From contig NZ_JAAZTU010000025.1 of assembly GCF_012395185.1 (NCBI RefSeq), positions 1 through 64,000 on the forward strand: a stretch of DNA of 64,000 bases, in the 5' to 3' direction. Position 1 is the stretch's first letter; the number at the start of each line of letters is the position of its first letter. This DNA comes from Vibrio aestuarianus (lineage in GTDB: Bacteria > Pseudomonadota > Gammaproteobacteria > Enterobacterales > Vibrionaceae). Positions 1-8,896 of this stretch are shown here, in pieces. The notes below the pieces were generated by a model. It ran no database searches. It was not told the origin of the DNA and saw nothing but the letters and a program-made list of their open reading frames with translations. Position numbers and translations under genes: made by a program.

Positions 1-2
1 AC

Positions 3-1082
3 ATATCACCCTCCATTTGCTATGAGTTATTAAATTGCAGACTCGCCATAACAAAAAAAATTGATCCAACTACTGAAAAGTTAAATATTGCAGGTTGCAT
101 AAAATCTCCCGCTTATAAACAATCTCTTACTCATGAAGTTCCTGATTGGCCTAAAGAATATCATTTATTAGAAAAAATAATTCATCGAGAGTTTCTGAAC
201 ATAGCTCAGTTCTGGTGTGAATTTGAAATATATAAGATTAAATCTAAATATCCAGAGAATGAAGATAATAAGCATAAAAAATTACCATTATTGGAAGAAG
301 CGTATCACTCTAAGATAGTTGAGAATATACAATTATCTCAAAAGCTATACTACACTCTGCATCATACACAGCCCATGTCATTGTCCGATGCTATATTATT
401 AATGAATCTTTCAACTTTCATTGCAGATAAAGGTTGGTATGAAATGCTCGAAAGTTTGACGATATCGTCTACAGGAAGGCACTTTATACTACTAACAAAA
501 ACTAACGAGTCTATTTCCACGATTGTTGGTTCCGCTAGAATTCAATTATGGAATGAACGTCATGCTTGGCTTTCCTTTTCTCCTTTTTTCACCAATGAAG
601 GTTGGCAGCCATGTATTCATGGTAGTATTATAAATAGCCCCCTTCTTACCAAAGTTTTCAAGACTAGTTGTATACCAAAATTAGATTCTATTCATTCATT
701 CGAAAAATATTTCGATGAAAAAATTCTAAAAAAAAATCATATTTGTGAGGTTATTAGGCTTAGTGTAAGTGGAACCGTCCATGAATGTATATTTTATTTA
801 TTCCTTACACAAAAACACCTTATAAGAGAATTAGATGAAAGGGGGTTCTATATGGCTTACGTCATAATAGAACAGCCTTGGTTGATGAATTTTTATCAAG
901 AATTAGAACTTAATGGCTATCTTAGTAGTAGTTATAAAAACTTAAATGACACCGGAAGAAATACATACAAAGGTTTTTGGATTATCCCCAATTTAAAAAC
1001 TGAGCTTAACAATACATCGTTTAAAAATTACAAAAAAATTGTCATTAAAAATAAGAGAAAAAGTAACTACAGGAACTTGTAA
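3..1082 (+). CDS. luxM: LuxM/AinS-type acyl-homoserine lactone synthase, 5' end cut by window
   Basis: The reading frame is open from the first codon in the window (base 3) to TAA at 1080-1082, so 359 C-terminal residues are present and the start lies to the left. A TTG at 291 could look like a start, but the frame continues upstream without a stop. LuxM/AinS proteins are about 390-400 residues, so only some 40 residues should be missing. This family makes acyl-homoserine lactones from acyl donors and S-adenosylmethionine and is unrelated to LuxI. The stop overlaps the luxN start by one base (TAATG), the classic luxMN/ainSR arrangement. The identification rests mainly on this coupling to a clear luxN and on size. 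The base composition is very AT-rich compared with the rest of the window. Confidence 0.8.
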   Translation: MSPSICYELLNCRLAITKKIDPTTEKLNIAGCIKSPAYKQSLTHEVPDWPKEYHLLEKIIHREFLNIAQFWCEFEIYKIKSKYPENEDNKHKKLPLLEEAYHSKIVENIQLSQKLYYTLHHTQPMSLSDAILLMNLSTFIADKGWYEMLESLTISSTGRHFILLTKTNESISTIVGSARIQLWNERHAWLSFSPFFTNEGWQPCIHGSIINSPLLTKVFKTSCIPKLDSIHSFEKYFDEKILKKNHICEVIRLSVSGTVHECIFYLFLTQKHLIRELDERGFYMAYVIIEQPWLMNFYQELELNGYLSSSYKNLNDTGRNTYKGFWIIPNLKTELNNTSFKNYKKIVIKNKRKSNYRNL

Positions 1083-3664
1083 TGTTAGAGAACATAACGT
1101 ATCCAAAAGGTTTTTTTTTAATATCTTCATCTCTCATTGCTCTAGCATGGCTGCTGTATTTCTGTATATCCCTGAGGAAAAACTTGTCACAAAATAAAAT
1201 AGATAGTTGGAAAAATAACAAGTATGCAATGGCACATTTATTTTATATTATTTACGCATCAGGTTTGTTTGTATGGATTCTAATGAATTCGTATTTCCAC
1301 ACTAATTTTTTAATGATATATCCACCTGGAAATGCAATATACATAGCAACATTAGCAAACCTAGCTGCGTTTAGCTCCTTCAGCTCTGCATTTTTATTTT
1401 CATGTAGTCTGCGCTCGACCATTTCCTCAGTCCCCACTCCGGCTTGGAAGTATGTATTGCTAGCTGTTGTTTCATCACATGCTTACGTTGTCAATATCGT
1501 ACCAGGGTTAGTAATCAAATCTATCGATATAGTTGCTCCAAGTGATTTCATAATCAAATTTGGCCCCTACACTAGCAGTTTTTTTGCTGGATTTATCTTA
1601 ATAGTTTATATGACTTTTAGTAATCTATTACATTTAAGAAAAGCAACGAATAGGCTTGGTAAGACCAAAATGAATTATATGCTTTGTGGTATAGTCATTT
1701 TTATGATTTCCACAGCAGTTCTAAATATTGGCTTTACTTATTTACTTAACGATTTTTCACTCACTTGGCTCCCACCAGCGCTATCAGTCAGTGAAATATT
1801 TTTTTTTGGTTATGCTTTACTTACTGTTAGGTTTTATAGTTATCGATATATTCTATATGGATTAACACTAACATGCGGGCTTATTATAGCTTATACCGTG
1901 CCATTTATTTTCATAATTACCTTTGCGTCGAAAATTTCAATCGAAATGATCTGCATACTCGCAACAGTATGGTTCATTTTCTCTGTAGCAATTTGGAATA
2001 ACATTCATAAATTAATGAAGATGGCTTCATCCAAACTGGTTTATGGGTCAACGGTTACACCTATTGATAAAATTTTAAATCTTGAAAAAGAATTCCAAAA
2101 CTCCGTAGAAGAATCCATTAAAAAATTAGCAAAACTCCTCGACATTCCTAAAGAAAAACTACAACTAGTCACCAATGATTATAATAATGGTAGCTACTCT
2201 GAATACCTTTCTACTCATCGTTCGATATTAATCGCAGATGAAATAAGTGATGATTTGGTACTGACAGAAAAATTACATGAATTACAAAAGAGAATGGGCT
2301 CAAACAATACTGCTTTAATCTTGCCTCTTTTTGATCAAGATTATAAAGTTTCACATTTATTGGTATCTCAGTATAAAACTGATGGTTCGCTGTTCTCAAG
2401 TGAAGAAATAAAGGCTCTACAATTTCTCATTAGTAGAGTTCAAGGTTATATCAATGCTCATAGAAAAATAACCCAGTATCAATCACTTGCCCACTCCATT
2501 GCCCATGAAATGCGAACCCCATTAGCTATGGTTCAGCTTCAATTTGAAGATTTGAAAAATAAAATTGATGCTAATCAACCAGCCTCAGAATTGTTCGATT
2601 CAATAAATAAGGGGAAAACAGCCATACTAAACGGAAGGCAAATAATTGACATTATATTACATGAAGTACGAAATTCATCTACGAAACAAGAATCAACATC
2701 TTTTTATCGAATATCTTACGTTATTTCACAAGCTCTAAGCCGATACTGTTTTGAAAATGATGCTATTCGTCAACGAGTTGTTTTTCATAACAATCAGGAT
2801 TTTTTAGTTAATTTGAATGATACAATGTTTAGCTTTGTTCTTTTCAATTTAATAAGAAATGCAACTTACTATTTTGACTCTCATCCTAATAGTAAAGTGG
2901 ATATTATCATTGATACCGGCCAACAAGAAAATTGTGCCATATTTAGAGACACTGGGCCAGGTATAGATGCCAGTATAAGTCAAAAAATATTTGATGATTT
3001 TTTCACATACAATAAAAGTGGCGGTAGTGGGTTAGGATTAAGCTACTGTAGGCGTGTGATGGAAACCTTTAGTGGACGTATAGAATGTCATTCCATTCCA
3101 GGTGAGTTCACGGAATTTAAACTTTATTTTCCTACTGTAAATATTACTAATAAACAGTACCCTTTTTGCTTATCAACACTAACTACACAAGATTTAGATA
3201 CTATCAAAGATCGTGTGGAAATATTCAATGTAGATGACATCACACCCATCAAGAAAACCATATTAGTTGTTGATGACCAGCCAGTTCAAAGAGCGTTAGT
3301 CAAAGTTTATTTAGAACAGCTTGGCATGAATGTTATCCAAGCTCATAATGGAGAATCTGCTATTAACCATTTTTCAAATAGTCACATAGATTTAATATTA
3401 ATGGATATTCAAATGCCTAAAATGAATGGTTTTGATGCAAGTAGGCGAATTAAGCAACTAAAGCCATCCATACCCATTATTGCCCTTTCCGGAGAGTCTT
3501 CTGAATACGACTTAAGTTTAATCGATAAACTAATGGATGGGAGATTGGTGAAACCAACGACTAAAGCGGAGTTACAAGCCGCCGTTTATAGATACACAGC
3601 GAATCCCAAGCATGGAGCCTCCCTATGTCTAAACAACTTAGAATTGCAGGTAAACGGCAAGTAA
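1082..3664 (+). CDS. luxN: LuxN/AinR-type hybrid sensor kinase for acyl-homoserine lactone
   Basis: Quorum-sensing receptor in the inner membrane, 860 residues. It has an N-terminal multi-helix membrane sensor (about residues 10-310) containing the segment FGPYTSSFF near 160-168, where known LuxN proteins bind autoinducer. A linker is followed by an HisKA domain with SIAHEMRTP (phospho-accepting His475), an ATPase domain with RDTGPGID and GGSGLGLSYC, and a C-terminal receiver with LILMDIQMP (Asp775). By family knowledge it is a kinase without ligand and a phosphatase when bound, acting through LuxU and LuxO. The match to Vibrio harveyi LuxN runs along the whole protein from memory. The final 13 residues (848-860) and the stop are encoded by an ERIC repeat, so the C-terminus differs from that of relatives. 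Confidence 0.95.
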   Translation: MLENITYPKGFFLISSSLIALAWLLYFCISLRKNLSQNKIDSWKNNKYAMAHLFYIIYASGLFVWILMNSYFHTNFLMIYPPGNAIYIATLANLAAFSSFSSAFLFSCSLRSTISSVPTPAWKYVLLAVVSSHAYVVNIVPGLVIKSIDIVAPSDFIIKFGPYTSSFFAGFILIVYMTFSNLLHLRKATNRLGKTKMNYMLCGIVIFMISTAVLNIGFTYLLNDFSLTWLPPALSVSEIFFFGYALLTVRFYSYRYILYGLTLTCGLIIAYTVPFIFIITFASKISIEMICILATVWFIFSVAIWNNIHKLMKMASSKLVYGSTVTPIDKILNLEKEFQNSVEESIKKLAKLLDIPKEKLQLVTNDYNNGSYSEYLSTHRSILIADEISDDLVLTEKLHELQKRMGSNNTALILPLFDQDYKVSHLLVSQYKTDGSLFSSEEIKALQFLISRVQGYINAHRKITQYQSLAHSIAHEMRTPLAMVQLQFEDLKNKIDANQPASELFDSINKGKTAILNGRQIIDIILHEVRNSSTKQESTSFYRISYVISQALSRYCFENDAIRQRVVFHNNQDFLVNLNDTMFSFVLFNLIRNATYYFDSHPNSKVDIIIDTGQQENCAIFRDTGPGIDASISQKIFDDFFTYNKSGGSGLGLSYCRRVMETFSGRIECHSIPGEFTEFKLYFPTVNITNKQYPFCLSTLTTQDLDTIKDRVEIFNVDDITPIKKTILVVDDQPVQRALVKVYLEQLGMNVIQAHNGESAINHFSNSHIDLILMDIQMPKMNGFDASRRIKQLKPSIPIIALSGESSEYDLSLIDKLMDGRLVKPTTKAELQAAVYRYTANPKHGASLCLNNLELQVNGK

Positions 3665-3750
3665 GTGAATCCCCTTAAGCAGAGATAAACGATGTGATTG
3701 AGGTAAGCTACGCTGCCAACGTCGCTGCAACTTCAAATAGGAAGTATATA
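3624..3750 (+). repeat. ERIC-type intergenic repeat, copy 1, overlapping the luxN 3' end
   Basis: 127-bp element starting TATGTCTAAACAACTT and ending GAAGTATATA. It aligns end to end with the copies at 13343 and 50227 but is more diverged. It has the ERIC core arrangement (ATCCCC ... GATTGAGGTAAGC). Its first 41 bases are coding sequence of luxN. Confidence 0.88.
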
Positions 3751-3906
3751 CATAGCTTAAGTATGGTTGCTTGTATGTGATTATTTTGCATTGCAATTTG
3801 CAAAATCACATCATGTACGCCTAAAGTTAAGTTGTAGATTCATGTAATGGACGAGTACATCATTGGCATTAATATTGCAAAAAACAGATTTTCCCCTTCA
3901 TGTGTT
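3751..3906. other. Spacer between two ERIC repeats
   Basis: No gene is seen. The only structure is an imperfect inverted repeat at about 3776-3810 (TGTGAT-TATTTTGCA against TGCAAAATCACA, with a three-base bulge). It has no T-run and cannot be called a terminator. Confidence 0.4.
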
Positions 3907-4040
3907 TATACCTAAATAACTTGAAGTTTCAGGTCGGCGGCAAGTAAGCTCATTCCAATGAACATAGATAAACGGTGTGATTGGGGTGAGCGGACATAGC
4001 CAATGCCAAGACCGCTGCAGTTTCAAAAATGCAAAGTATG
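3907..4040 (+). repeat. ERIC-type intergenic repeat, copy 2
   Basis: Starts TATACCTAAATAACTTGAAG and contains GATTGGGGTGAGCG, as in the other copies. It carries about six extra bases near the right end (GCCAAG before ACCGCTGCAG) and a degraded right terminus. Same orientation as copy 1, 156 bp downstream of it. Confidence 0.85.
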
Positions 4041-4082
4041 TGATTTTTAACAAGAGTGAAGGATGGACTTGGAGTCTGAGTA

Positions 4083-4337
4083 ATGGATATACATAGAAAT
4101 GCTTATTACAGTTTAATTCACTATGGAATCAAAGAACTGATGATTGACCGTATTGGTCATTTTAATGAAGTCGAGTACCATCAATATCTTGGCTTGATTA
4201 CAGGTAAAGATTCTTGTTTTTCAATGACAAATGAAGAACTTATAATTACGGTCGCTAACCTTAAAAGCGAAGGTTATTTAGAAGATATGAAACATGGCAT
4301 CTCACAACTAGTGGAACCTAGCGGTTGGGAAAGGTAA
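4083..4337 (+). CDS. Small GemA/gp16-like (DUF1018-like) protein
   Basis: 84 residues, ATG start with GGAG eight bases upstream. The pattern SLIHYGIKEL ... YHQYLGLITGKDS ... NEELIITVANLKSEGY resembles the DUF1018 domain of phage Mu GemA/gp16-type proteins (IH..K..L, YR..L...TGK.S, EL...L..L...G). The usual N-terminal region of phage homologues is missing and no phage gene lies nearby. A six-codon reading frame (4063-4083) ends at the start codon as TAATG, which could couple translation. The role is unknown. Its position after luxMN and two ERIC repeats may be coincidence. The family call is from pattern only. Confidence 0.6.
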   Translation: MDIHRNAYYSLIHYGIKELMIDRIGHFNEVEYHQYLGLITGKDSCFSMTNEELIITVANLKSEGYLEDMKHGISQLVEPSGWER

Positions 4338-4423
4338 TTTGTGTCGAATTGCCTCTTCCTATTTAGCTATAGCGTACTTTTCGTTAGACTGTCATCAACA
4401 TTCCAACCAAAGTGTTCATACTG

Positions 4424-4987
4424 ATGAAACAACTTATTGATTTTATTCCACTGATTATCTTTTTTGCTCTATTTAAAATGTACGATATTTACGTAGCGAC
4501 AGGTGCATTGATTGTCGCTAGTGCGGTACAAATTGCCCTGACTTATGCGCTCTATAAGAAAGTAGAAAAAATGCAACTCATCACCTTTTTGATGGTGGCT
4601 GTATTTGGTGGGATGACGATATTCCTACACGATGATAACTTCATTAAATGGAAAGTCACCATTGTCTACGTTGTCTTTGCCTTAGGTCTCACTATCACCC
4701 ACATTATGGGCAAGTCCGCCATTAAAGGGATGCTTGGCAAAGAATTATCTTTACCTGACCATGTGTGGGCAAAAATTAATTGGGCTTGGGTACTGTTTTT
4801 CTGCGTCTGTGCTGTTTTAAATATCTATATCGCGTACCGATTGCCTTTAGAGGTCTGGGTAAACTTCAAGGTATTCGGTTTACTGGCCGCAACGTTTGCC
4901 TACACTCTACTCACTGGGGTGTTTATTTATAAACATTTACCTAAAGAAGATAAAGCGACAGAAACCAATCAATCTAAGGACAGCTAA
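4424..4987 (+). CDS. yciB: Inner membrane protein YciB (septation protein A family)
   Basis: 187 residues from the ATG at 4424. A GTG at 4412 is in frame but the [14 protein letters not shown] start matches the family. About five hydrophobic segments cover most of the length, with family-typical stretches such as [16 protein letters not shown] and [13 protein letters not shown]. YciB is a conserved inner membrane protein linked to envelope maintenance and septation in enteric bacteria, with an undefined biochemical role. It is followed by yciA and yciI as in many gammaproteobacteria, although a hairpin separates it from yciA. The C-terminal tail is short and charged. Confidence 0.93.
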   Translation: MKQLIDFIPLIIFFALFKMYDIYVATGALIVASAVQIALTYALYKKVEKMQLITFLMVAVFGGMTIFLHDDNFIKWKVTIVYVVFALGLTITHIMGKSAIKGMLGKELSLPDHVWAKINWAWVLFFCVCAVLNIYIAYRLPLEVWVNFKVFGLLAATFAYTLLTGVFIYKHLPKEDKATETNQSKDS

Positions 4988-5033
4988 CTACTCATCCGAG
5001 GACTCTGAGGGTGTAAATCATGTCTTGTTTCGC

Positions 5034-5073
5034 TATAATCGACAGTCATTTCACAGCGACCATTTGGTCGCTG
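5034..5073 (+). promoter_or_regulatory. Possible yciA promoter -10 (5034-5039) and hairpin (5054-5073)
   Basis: TATAAT at 5034-5039 is a consensus -10, but no good -35 is seen. The perfect hairpin CAGCGACC-ATTT-GGTCGCTG follows, with a T-rich stretch TTTCGTTTGTT. It could end yciB transcription or sit in the yciA leader. Confidence 0.45.
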
Positions 5074-5098
5074 TTTCGTTTGTTGCGGATGTCTAAAA

Positions 5099-5500
5099 AT
5101 GAATCAGGAAAATAACGCTCCTAGAGGTCAACTATTGCTGCGCACCCTTGCAATGCCAGCAGATACAAATGCTAATGGTGATATTTTTGGCGGATGGATC
5201 ATGTCTCAGCTTGATTTGGCTGGCGCCATTCTAGCTAAAGAGATATCGAGTGGACGGGTGGTCACAGTTTCTGTATCCAGCATTACCTTTAAAAAACCAG
5301 TAAAAGTCGGTGATGTTGTCTGCTGCTACGGCGAATGCACGAAAATTGGACGAACGTCGATGTCAGTAAACCTTGAAGTGTGGGTGAAACCTATCAAGCA
5401 AGATAGTGTCGGCGATCGATTCCAAGTGTGTGAAGCCACTTTTAACTATGTCGCCATCGATGCAAATGGACGTCCACGAGCTATTAACCCGGGTAGCTGA
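5099..5500 (+). CDS. yciA: Acyl-CoA thioesterase YciA
   Basis: 133-residue single hotdog-fold thioesterase. The family block PADTNANGDIFGGWIMSQLD (residues 20-39) carries the catalytic Asp-containing helix, followed by VTVSVSSITFKKPVKVGDVV and CYGECTKIGRTS. YciA hydrolyses a broad range of acyl-CoAs in the cytoplasm. The length is normal for the family. It lies between yciB and yciI, the conserved neighbourhood. No membrane segment or signal peptide. Confidence 0.95.
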   Translation: MNQENNAPRGQLLLRTLAMPADTNANGDIFGGWIMSQLDLAGAILAKEISSGRVVTVSVSSITFKKPVKVGDVVCCYGECTKIGRTSMSVNLEVWVKPIKQDSVGDRFQVCEATFNYVAIDANGRPRAINPGS

Positions 5501-5589
5501 TCAAAAAATTGAGTTTGATTACTTTCAATCTCTATCGGTTTGAGTACATTAAGGCTTCGACTTAAAAATCAATCAATAAGGACATCAAT

Positions 5590-5886
5590 ATGTGGTACGT
5601 CATCTTCTCACAAGACGTGGAAAACTCTTTGGAAAAACGCATGAGTGTCCGACCGCAACATTTGGAGCGCTTACAAAAACTGCAAAATGAAGGCCGTTTG
5701 CTTACAGCTGGACCTATGCCTGCCATTGATTCTGATAATCCCGGAGAAGCAGGGTTTACTGGCTCAACCGTTATCGCTGATTTTACGTCTTTACAGCAAG
5801 CGCAAGCATGGGCTGACGCTGATCCCTATGTTGAGGCTGGTGTTTACCAACACGTTATCGTTAAGCCGTTTAAGAAAGTGTTTTAA
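5590..5886 (+). CDS. yciI: YciI family protein
   Basis: 98 residues, starting [20 protein letters not shown], a ferredoxin-like fold protein of the YCII family. The conserved His and Asp of this family can be placed in RPQHLERL and [12 protein letters not shown]. The cellular role is not established. It is one base from the following lipoprotein gene (stop at 5886, ATG at 5888), so the two are probably co-transcribed. The start is preceded by AAGGACATCAAT. Confidence 0.93.
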   Translation: MWYVIFSQDVENSLEKRMSVRPQHLERLQKLQNEGRLLTAGPMPAIDSDNPGEAGFTGSTVIADFTSLQQAQAWADADPYVEAGVYQHVIVKPFKKVF

Positions 5887-5887
5887 A

Positions 5888-6277
5888 ATGAAAAAATTCG
5901 CCTTTGTCGTCGCTATTATTGCGTTAATGGCTGGCTGTAGCTCAAATGCTGACCAACAAGAACACCTAGAATTGTTAGCAAGTAACCGAGCCAGTGCCAT
6001 CAGTAGTGAATTACCTTTAGAATTCGGTCCTCTTTCGGTTATGAGAGCAAATTCAAAAGGCAGCACTGTAGAAATTATGATGATTTATAATGCTGATCAC
6101 CAAGGTGCTAAACCTATTGATCAAGTATTGAAAACGAGTATTAGTGCCTACTGCTCTGACTCTTTAACAAAGTCAAACCTTGATATCGGTTTAACTTACC
6201 GTATTAAAATCCGTAATAATCGTGGTCAGTTGATGATCGACCAGTTAGTGACTAAAGAAAGCTGTACTGTCCAATAG
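5888..6277 (+). CDS. aspS: AspS-type T2SS pilotin lipoprotein
   Basis: 129 residues with a lipoprotein signal (MKKFAFVVAIIALMAGC, lipid-modified Cys17). The mature part carries two cysteines (in SAYCSDSL and KESCTVQ) placed to form a disulfide. AspS is the pilotin that brings the type II secretin EpsD/GspD to the outer membrane in Vibrio. In V. cholerae the gene (VC1703, from memory) lies next to metE, exactly as here. This context, the length and the cysteine pattern support the call. No other secretion gene is in the window, as expected for this orphan locus. Confidence 0.82.
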   Translation: MKKFAFVVAIIALMAGCSSNADQQEHLELLASNRASAISSELPLEFGPLSVMRANSKGSTVEIMMIYNADHQGAKPIDQVLKTSISAYCSDSLTKSNLDIGLTYRIKIRNNRGQLMIDQLVTKESCTVQ

Positions 6278-6305
6278 AGATTATTTAACTGCACTCTTAT
6301 TGTAT

Positions 6306-6325
6306 AAGGCCTCATCTGAGGCCTT
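6306..6325. terminator. Hairpin between convergent aspS and metE
   Basis: AAGGCCTCA-TC-TGAGGCCTT, followed by a short AT-rich stretch on both sides. It is likely shared by the two converging genes. The T-run is weak. Confidence 0.6.
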
Positions 6326-6344
6326 AATTAGATCAAAGAACCTA

Positions 6345-8633
6345 TCAGTCGAAGGTTAGCTCTTTACGTAGTGCTTTGGCTGCCAGAACTAAATTGGTCA
6401 ACGCTGCTTCAGTCTCAGGCCAGTTACGTGTCTTCAAACCACAATCTGGATTAACCCACAGACGCTCCGCTGGGATCTTCTCGGCCGCTTTTCGGACTAA
6501 ACCTTCAATCCATTGCTGTGATGGGATATTCGGAGAGTGAATATCGTACACTCCTGGTCCTATTTCATTCGGGTAATTGAATTCTTCAAACGCTTTCAGC
6601 AGTTCCATATTAGAACGCGATGTCTCAATAGTAATCACATCGGCATCCAATGCTGCTACAGAGTCAATAATTTCATTAAATTCGCTGTAGCACATATGAG
6701 TGTGTATCTGTGTCTCTGGTTTCGCACTGGCGGCTGAGATTTTAAAGGCCTCCACCGCCCATTGTAAATACGCCTCATGGTCACGCTTTTTCAACGGCAA
6801 ACCTTCTCGAATAGCAGGTTCATCAATTTGGATTATATTAATGCCTGCCTGTTGTAAATCTGCGACTTCATCACGCAACGCAAACGCCAACTGTTGAGTA
6901 ATTTCCTTACGAGAAATATCTTCACGAGGGAATGTCCAGCACAAGATCGTTACTGGCCCTGTTAGCATGCCTTTCATCTGTTTAGACGTTAGCGACTGAG
7001 CATAAGTTGACCACTTAACGGTTATTGGCTTCTCTCGCTCTATATCTGTCACCACGATGGCTGGTTTAACACAACGAGAACCGTAACTTTGAACCCACCC
7101 AAACTGAGTGGTTTGAAAGCCCGCAAGATTTTCAGCAAAATATTCCACCATATCGTTACGTTCAGCTTCACCGTGCACCAATACGTCTAAATCTAATGCC
7201 TCTTGGCGTTTTACAGCATCGGCAATGTGGCCTTTTAATGCCGCTACATATTCGCTTTCAGAAAGTTGACCTTGCCGATAAGCACTACGTTGGGTGCGAA
7301 TTTCCGCTGTTTGAGGAAAAGAACCTATCGTTGTTGTTGGCAAAAATGGCAAACCAAGAACTTCCGCTTGGTGATGCGCACGCTCTACATAAGGTGCGCT
7401 TCGCTCCGACAATGCAGAAGTAATACTATTTACGCGAGCTTGGACCTGAGGTTTATTCACATGAGTTGCACTCTGACGCGCTACAATCGGCAAACTATAG
7501 GTATCACAAGATAAAATAGCGGCTGGATCGCCATCTAATGCCTTGCCCAATAAAGCCACTTCCGTCACTTTTTGCTTAGCAAATGCGAACCAACTTTGAA
7601 CCTCAGTTGATAAACTTTGCTCAAGATCTAAATCTATCGGGCTATGCAGTAGTGAGCATGAACTAGCAATCCATAATCGCTCACCCAACTGATTTTTCAC
7701 CGGCTGTAAACGAGCTAATAACGCAGCAAGATTGGCTCGCCACACATTTCGCCCATTTACGACCCCCAACGAGAGTACCCAATCACTTGGCAACTTTTCG
7801 ACTACAGCTTCAAGCTGTTCTGGAGCGGCGGAAAGGTCGATATGTAAGCCGTGAACCGGCAGCTCAACAATCTTATCAAGCGTATCAACCACCGAATCAA
7901 AATAGGTAGTTAATAACAATTTCACATCACCATTGATCACTTGGTAAGCCAGTTTTAGTGCATCTTGCCACTCTTTTTCTAACTCTAACGATAAAATCGG
8001 TTCGTCGATTTGCACCCATTCAACGCCTTGTTTAGCTAACTTGGCAAGAATGGTTTGGTATGCGGTTAACAAACGAGGTAATAAAGTGAGGCGATCAAAC
8101 CCTTCTTCTATTTCTTTACCTAGATAAAGATAACTAAGTGGACCAAGCAGCACCGGTTTCACTTGATGCCCGGCCTTCAACGCTTGATTGGTTTCTTCAA
8201 ATAACTGTGGCCAACTGACACTAAACGTATCATCTTGGCTAAATTCGGGCACAATGTAGTGGTAATTCGTATTAAACCACTTGGTCATATCTGAGGCTGC
8301 ACTACCAGCACAGCCACAGCTTGCTTGCGATTGACCACGGCCAACGCGAAACAAAGTGTCTAAATCAGGAAAACCATTATTGTGGCGCTTAGGAACATGT
8401 CCGAGTAGCAATGTGGTGGTGAGCACATGATCATACCAAGCAAAATCCCCTACTGTTGTAAAACTAAGCCCAGCTTGCTGCTGTAGAGCCCAATTGTGCT
8501 GACGAATGGTGCTACCCACTTGTTTTAATTGATCTTGCGTGCTTTCTCCACGCCAATATTTTTCAAGCGCAAACTTGAGTTCACGTTTTTCACCAATACG
8601 CGGATAACCTAAAATGTGTGTGGTTGTCGTCAT
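6345..8633 (-). CDS. metE: Cobalamin-independent methionine synthase MetE
   Basis: 762 residues, the normal length. It catalyses methyl transfer from 5-methyltetrahydropteroyltri-glutamate to homocysteine, the last step of methionine synthesis, in the cytoplasm. The N-terminal half begins [20 protein letters not shown]. The C-terminal catalytic half has [12 protein letters not shown], the zinc ligands in HTHMCYSEF and NPDCGLKTR, and the substrate-binding stretch [13 protein letters not shown]. It is divergent from metR across a 263-bp region with paired met-box-like and MetR-like sites. Confidence 0.98.
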   Translation of the reverse strand: MTTTTHILGYPRIGEKRELKFALEKYWRGESTQDQLKQVGSTIRQHNWALQQQAGLSFTTVGDFAWYDHVLTTTLLLGHVPKRHNNGFPDLDTLFRVGRGQSQASCGCAGSAASDMTKWFNTNYHYIVPEFSQDDTFSVSWPQLFEETNQALKAGHQVKPVLLGPLSYLYLGKEIEEGFDRLTLLPRLLTAYQTILAKLAKQGVEWVQIDEPILSLELEKEWQDALKLAYQVINGDVKLLLTTYFDSVVDTLDKIVELPVHGLHIDLSAAPEQLEAVVEKLPSDWVLSLGVVNGRNVWRANLAALLARLQPVKNQLGERLWIASSCSLLHSPIDLDLEQSLSTEVQSWFAFAKQKVTEVALLGKALDGDPAAILSCDTYSLPIVARQSATHVNKPQVQARVNSITSALSERSAPYVERAHHQAEVLGLPFLPTTTIGSFPQTAEIRTQRSAYRQGQLSESEYVAALKGHIADAVKRQEALDLDVLVHGEAERNDMVEYFAENLAGFQTTQFGWVQSYGSRCVKPAIVVTDIEREKPITVKWSTYAQSLTSKQMKGMLTGPVTILCWTFPREDISRKEITQQLAFALRDEVADLQQAGINIIQIDEPAIREGLPLKKRDHEAYLQWAVEAFKISAASAKPETQIHTHMCYSEFNEIIDSVAALDADVITIETSRSNMELLKAFEEFNYPNEIGPGVYDIHSPNIPSQQWIEGLVRKAAEKIPAERLWVNPDCGLKTRNWPETEAALTNLVLAAKALRKELTFD

Positions 8634-8684
8634 CTTCCTAGCCCTTATTCTGTTGGTAGTGTTGAACTTTTATCTTGATAATTA

Positions 8685-8700
8685 AGAAGTCCAGATGGCT
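8685..8700. promoter_or_regulatory. Two adjacent met-box-like 8-mers (MetJ) on the metE side
   Basis: AGAAGTCC and AGATGGCT are directly adjacent, each matching the MetJ met box AGACGTCT at 6 of 8 positions. MetJ binds tandem 8-bp boxes. They lie 52-67 bp upstream of the metE start. Confidence 0.45.
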
Positions 8701-8742
8701 AAACTATCCACTTGAATGGGCAAGCGAACAACATCCAATTAT

Positions 8743-8767
8743 TCAACATGTTCATTAAATAAATTCA
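8743..8767. promoter_or_regulatory. Possible MetR binding region between metE and metR
   Basis: On the metE strand TGAATTTATTTAA (8755-8767) fits TGAA-N5-TTCA with one mismatch. TGAACATGTTGA (8743-8754) resembles it with a four-base spacer. MetR activates metE in enteric bacteria through such sites. Confidence 0.4.
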
Positions 8768-8805
8768 TGTTGTTTTCGACAACGTTAGGTTACCTCAAAA
8801 TAAAT

Positions 8806-8821
8806 AGCCATCTAGATGTTT
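8806..8821. promoter_or_regulatory. Two adjacent met-box-like 8-mers (MetJ) on the metR side
   Basis: AGCCATCT and AGATGTTT are adjacent, each matching AGACGTCT at 6 of 8 positions. The first is the reverse complement of the second box on the metE side. Confidence 0.45.
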
Positions 8822-8896
8822 ACAGCTCCCTACATACAGCGTAAGTTAGTGCAATTAAAGCCATCTATTTCAAGAGATAATGAGGAAATAGTCACG

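Noticed and set aside
291..1082. Complete 263-residue gene starting with TTG at 291
   Set aside because: The frame is open up to the window start and continues as plausible protein, so 291 is internal to a cut luxM.
3776..3810. Terminator or small RNA for luxN
   Set aside because: The inverted repeat has a bulge and no T-run, and no promoter is evident; left as unexplained spacer.
4083..4337. Prophage remnant around the GemA-like gene
   Set aside because: Neighbours are housekeeping genes and no attachment site, integrase or other phage gene is seen.
4896..5096. 66-codon frame over the yciB end and yciA leader
   Set aside because: Overlaps yciB in another frame, runs through a hairpin and has no ribosome site.
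5645..6277. 210-codon frame fusing a yciI shadow to the pilotin
   Set aside because: The first part is out of frame with yciI. The lipoprotein signal peptide fixes the real start at 5888.
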